From an uncultured Erythrobacter sp. (lineage in GTDB: Bacteria; Pseudomonadota; Alphaproteobacteria; Sphingomonadales; Sphingomonadaceae), in NCBI GenBank assembly GCA_947488155.1, contig CANKYK010000001.1, forward strand, positions 1,739,991 to 1,803,990: 64,000 nucleotides of DNA, read 5' to 3'. A program made the position numbers and the translations under genes. Under the pieces are notes generated by a model, which worked only from the letters and a program-made list of their open reading frames with translations, was not told the origin of the DNA and did not search any database. Each line of letters begins with the position of its first letter. Position 1 is the first letter of the stretch. Shown here in pieces: positions 61,381-64,000 of the stretch.

Positions 61381-62765
61381 GCATAGCCCTTCCAGAATGG
61401 GCCGTTTGGCTCGATGTCCCGTGCAATAAGGCAAAGGAAAAGGTTCGCCACCGCGTCCTTTATGGCGGACGCGGCGGCGGCAAGTCCTGGGCGATCGCAC
61501 AAAAGATCGTCGAGCGAGCCGCCCGCAGTCCCATTCGCATCCTGTGTGCGCGTGAATTCCAGAACTCGATCCGCGATTCGTCCAAGAAGCTGATCGAGGA
61601 CTGGATCGCGCGAATGGGACTGCGCTCATGCTTTACGGTTACCGATACCGCTATAAAGGGGCGCAATGGCTCGCTCATCACGTTCGTAGGTCTTAACGGC
61701 AGAGAAGCCGCGATCAAATCGTTGGAAGGCTATGATCTTGCCTGGGTTGAGGAAGCGGCAACACTATCTCAGGCCTCTCTTGATGCGCTTGTCCCAACCA
61801 TTCGTAAGGAAGACAGCGAGATCTGGTGGAGCTTTAATCCGCGCTATCCTCACGATCCCATAGACGCGTACTTCCGTGCTGGCATACCGCCGCCAGGGAC
61901 GGTCCTTCTCGAAGTGCATTGGCGCGACAATCCCTGGTTCCCGGCGGTTCTGAAGCGCGACATGGAATATGACCGCCTGCGCGATCCTGAAAAGCACGCT
62001 CACATCTGGGAGGGGCGTTACCTGCAGCGCAGTGAGGCTCAGGTGTTCCAGAACTGGCAAGTGATCCCATTTGAAACGCCTGATGATGCAGCATTCAGAT
62101 TTGGTGCCGATTGGGGCTTTAGCAAAGACCCAACCGTTCTCATTCGCAGCTTCATTGGTAGCTGGGGGGAAGGCAAGGCGAGCGACGAGCGGCGAGCAGT
62201 CGCAGATCCTAAGGGCAAGGTGCTGTTTGTTGACTGCGAGGCCTATGCGATTGGCTGTCCGATCGATCAGACCCCTGCCTTGTTTGCAGGAAGCGATACT
62301 AAGCGGCCGCCGCGGTGGATCAACACGCATGCTTCTCCTGGTATCGAGCGCTCACTCCAATCGAAGATTGTCGCCGATAGCGCGCGGCCGGAGACAATCG
62401 ACTATATGAAACGCGCAGGGTTTCGGATTGAGCCTGCGACTAAGGGCGCAGGTTCAGTGCAGGACGGAATAGAGTTTCTCAAAAGCTATGACATCGCGGT
62501 TCATCCGCGCTGCCAGCACCTTATCGATGAGCTTGTTCATTATTCTTGGGCAACAGACCGCCAGACAGGCGAAATTCTCAACGTGCTCGCTGACAAACAC
62601 AACCATGTGATCGATGCGCTGCGTTATGCGGTAGAGGGCGCGCATCGTTCGCGAAGTTCGAAGTTCACTTTTGCATCTTCTGGCCGCCGCGTGATGTCGA
62701 GCCGAGAAGTCGAAGGTTATGTGTTGATGGGAAGCAGCGGTGATGCTTTGTTCGGAAGGCTATGA
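61377..62765 (+). CDS. Phage terminase large subunit (PBSX type)
   Basis: A 462-residue DNA-packaging motor. The TTG at 61377 overlaps the previous stop; a GTG at 61362 is an alternative start. Walker A is YGGRGGGKSWAIAQ (residues 30-37), Walker B is LAWVEEAATLS and the coupling motif is WWSFNPRYPHDP. The C-terminal RNase H-like nuclease has FGADWGFSKDPT and DKHNHVIDALRYAVEG with the metal-binding Asp residues. Domain set and length are complete. No portal, protease or capsid gene follows. Confidence 0.93.
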   Translation: MSIALPEWAVWLDVPCNKAKEKVRHRVLYGGRGGGKSWAIAQKIVERAARSPIRILCAREFQNSIRDSSKKLIEDWIARMGLRSCFTVTDTAIKGRNGSLITFVGLNGREAAIKSLEGYDLAWVEEAATLSQASLDALVPTIRKEDSEIWWSFNPRYPHDPIDAYFRAGIPPPGTVLLEVHWRDNPWFPAVLKRDMEYDRLRDPEKHAHIWEGRYLQRSEAQVFQNWQVIPFETPDDAAFRFGADWGFSKDPTVLIRSFIGSWGEGKASDERRAVADPKGKVLFVDCEAYAIGCPIDQTPALFAGSDTKRPPRWINTHASPGIERSLQSKIVADSARPETIDYMKRAGFRIEPATKGAGSVQDGIEFLKSYDIAVHPRCQHLIDELVHYSWATDRQTGEILNVLADKHNHVIDALRYAVEGAHRSRSSKFTFASSGRRVMSSREVEGYVLMGSSGDALFGRL

Positions 62766-62823
62766 GATTTGCCTGCACCGGCTTTGACTGGGATCGCGCC
62801 TCATTCAACCACAGCAGACACGA

Positions 62824-63600
62824 TCACAGCTGATCGACAAGCGCTTCTTGCTCTTCTTTAATTTCTGCTGATGTGGCCCGTGCGTGCTCATCAAATGCTG
62901 CGCGCGCCATATATTGAAGGGTCACGTCAACCCGGCGGTCACCGGTCCCCCCGCATTCACTCTTGCGACTACGATACTCACCCAGCGCATAGCTATAGAG
63001 GGTGCGTGCAAGCCGGTTTCCATAACCGGGGTTTGGTGGGGGACCTTCGCGCAAAAGTGCAAAGGTCAAAAGGACCGCAACATCATCGTTTGCAAAAATA
63101 TGGGTGATTGCCTGTCTCTCACCGCTTTCTCGCGAACGACTGTAGGCGCGTAAGACATCGCCGCGCTGCAACGGTGCTTCGTAAATAACCTGCGGATACT
63201 TAGCCACAAGTCCCGCCGAAAGGTTCTTGTAGATCTGCTCGGTATCTTCGCCGCACTGATTGGTTGAGGCCAGCCAAACCTGCGCGAGCTGGGCATCTGA
63301 AAAACGCAGATCCAACTTAAACGGCAAAGATCCGATCTGAATGTCTTCGGCTTCATAGGTGATCCGTACCCGCTTAGGTCGCTCCGGCTTGCGCACGTTT
63401 ACAACCTTCGCCCGTTTTACCCCCTCAATCGCTTTTACATAAGGAAGTAAACTCTCCGGGTTCATACCTTCTGCAAGCCCTCGCCAAAGCTCCACACCAT
63501 GAGTAGGTCTGGCTTCGACAGTCTGACAATATGCTGGAACCGAGCCTGCGGTGATCAGACTGACAGCAATCGCGCTAGTGATAGGATGGTGCTTCAACAT
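62824..63600 (-). CDS. Secreted hypothetical protein
   Basis: A 258-residue protein with a signal peptide (HHPITSAIAVSLITAGSVPA, cleavage near YCQ). The start at 63600 (MLKHHPI) is my choice; the ATG at 63618 is equally possible and neither has a clear ribosome site. The mature part has repeated beta segments (RVRITYEAEDIQIGSLPFKL and VDVTLQYMARAAFDEH) and an SGERQAITHIFA helix. No family was recognised. It is divergent from the XRE gene and opposes the terminase, so it is a boundary gene or cargo. Confidence 0.7.
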   Translation of the reverse strand: MLKHHPITSAIAVSLITAGSVPAYCQTVEARPTHGVELWRGLAEGMNPESLLPYVKAIEGVKRAKVVNVRKPERPKRVRITYEAEDIQIGSLPFKLDLRFSDAQLAQVWLASTNQCGEDTEQIYKNLSAGLVAKYPQVIYEAPLQRGDVLRAYSRSRESGERQAITHIFANDDVAVLLTFALLREGPPPNPGYGNRLARTLYSYALGEYRSRKSECGGTGDRRVDVTLQYMARAAFDEHARATSAEIKEEQEALVDQL

Positions 63601-63649
63601 ATTATAGTTGATAAACATGAGTGCAGCACATGGCCAATGGTTTTTGGCT

Positions 63650-63856
63650 ATGGATATGCGGAAACTTGTCGGCGAGAATTGTGCCCGGATCCGCAAGGAA
63701 CGCGGATTGACGCAAGAAGAGCTCGCCGAGCGCTCTGGTTTCTCCCAGCAATATATCAGCGACCTAGAACGTGGGAGACGCAACCCCACTATCGTGTCGA
63801 TCTATGAGATATCGCAAGCCTTAGGGGCAAGCCATTTAGACTTGGTTATGCCATAG
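63650..63856 (+). CDS. XRE-family HTH regulator
   Basis: A 68-residue protein. GENCARIRKERGLTQEELAE then RSGFSQQYISDLERGRRNPT is a full Cro/C1-type helix-turn-helix. The start could be ATG at 63650 or 63656; an upstream in-frame ATG at 63608 overlaps the divergent gene. It is likely a repressor of the divergent secreted gene or of the phage cassette. Confidence 0.85.
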   Translation: MDMRKLVGENCARIRKERGLTQEELAERSGFSQQYISDLERGRRNPTIVSIYEISQALGASHLDLVMP

Positions 63857-63919
63857 GCCGAAAACAGGCAGGCTGATTGCCCACAGCACTATCTCTTGTT
63901 TGCAGCGCGCGCTGCGCCC

Positions 63920-64000
63920 CTAAGCCACGAACAGCTCTGGAATGTAGGCCGACCTTGGATCGAGCCGCGCGCCGTCCATTGCTGATGGAGCGCCGAATAC
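63920..64000 (-). CDS. C-terminal end of a gene running off the window
   Basis: The minus-strand frame from the window edge to TAG at 63920-63922 encodes 26 residues, GAPSAMDGARLDPRSAYIPE then LFVA. The clean C-terminus and codon use look real. A perfect palindrome GCAGCGCGCGCTGC (63902-63915) lies after the stop and may end transcription. The product cannot be identified from this fragment. Confidence 0.4.
   Translation of the reverse strand, partial: VFGAPSAMDGARLDPRSAYIPELFVA

Noticed and set aside
1..64000. CRISPR arrays, insertion sequences and rRNA genes.
   Set aside because: I saw no regularly spaced direct repeats, no transposase frames with terminal repeats and no rRNA signatures in the window.

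Overview
The window looks like a chromosome segment of an alphaproteobacterium of the Sphingomonadales, most likely Erythrobacteraceae. The protein flavour of FtsE/FtsX, HflK/HflC, RsmB, a one-gene IorB-like enzyme, a P450, a cold-shock-like protein and DUF1674 all fit that group, and base composition is moderately GC-rich. This is inferred from protein resemblance only; no rRNA is present.

Region 1 (about 0.2-9 kb) is the most striking. A minus-strand operon (8118 to 2116) encodes a complete-looking functional-amyloid export system of the Fap type known from Pseudomonas. The transcript order is a small secreted FapA-position protein, two secreted proteins each with three amyloid-type repeats (FapB-like, FapC-like), a C39-peptidase-like lipoprotein (FapD-like), a FapE-position secreted protein, an extra Cys-pair/peptidoglycan-binding protein, and an outer-membrane barrel with an N-terminal coiled coil (FapF-like). 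A LuxR-type regulator sits just upstream. A membrane-anchored LuxR-type regulator in a three-gene operon sits just downstream.

Region 2 (9.5-39.9 kb) is ordinary core genome: tRNA-Lys, folK, aguB, two paralogous secreted methyltransferase-like proteins, msrA, rsmB-like, an SdhAF4-like small gene, a P450, hemH, an IorB-like molybdoenzyme, mrp, hflK-hflC, a DegP/HtrA protease, a class A PBP, msrB, a GST, metX-metW, hisC-tyrA, and ftsE-ftsX-DUF218-plsC. It ends with a zinc-ribbon protein and tRNA-Leu.

Region 3 (39.9-47.4 kb) is accessory DNA behind tRNA-Leu(GAG). It holds a short tyrosine recombinase, a membrane LytTR regulator divergent from a serine beta-lactamase-like hydrolase, a SET-domain protein, a cold-shock-like protein, several unknown genes, and three copies of a dispersed palindromic repeat.

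Region 4 (47.4-55.9 kb) is a plus-strand operon of tightly coupled genes. Eight tandem paralogues of a single-span membrane protein of about 180-200 residues are interrupted by one multi-span membrane protein. They are followed by a strictosidine-synthase/SMP-30-like beta-propeller, an NRAMP-fold transporter and an MDR-type oxidoreductase. I know no described system with this make-up. An alpha/beta hydrolase converges from the other strand.

Region 5 (57.2-64 kb) is a phage-derived cassette. It has a large serine recombinase broken by a one-base frameshift, a DUF2924 protein, a ParB-MTase fusion, a DUF5681 protein and a terminase large subunit, with no portal or capsid genes following. A secreted unknown protein, an XRE regulator and the tail of a gene running off the window complete it.
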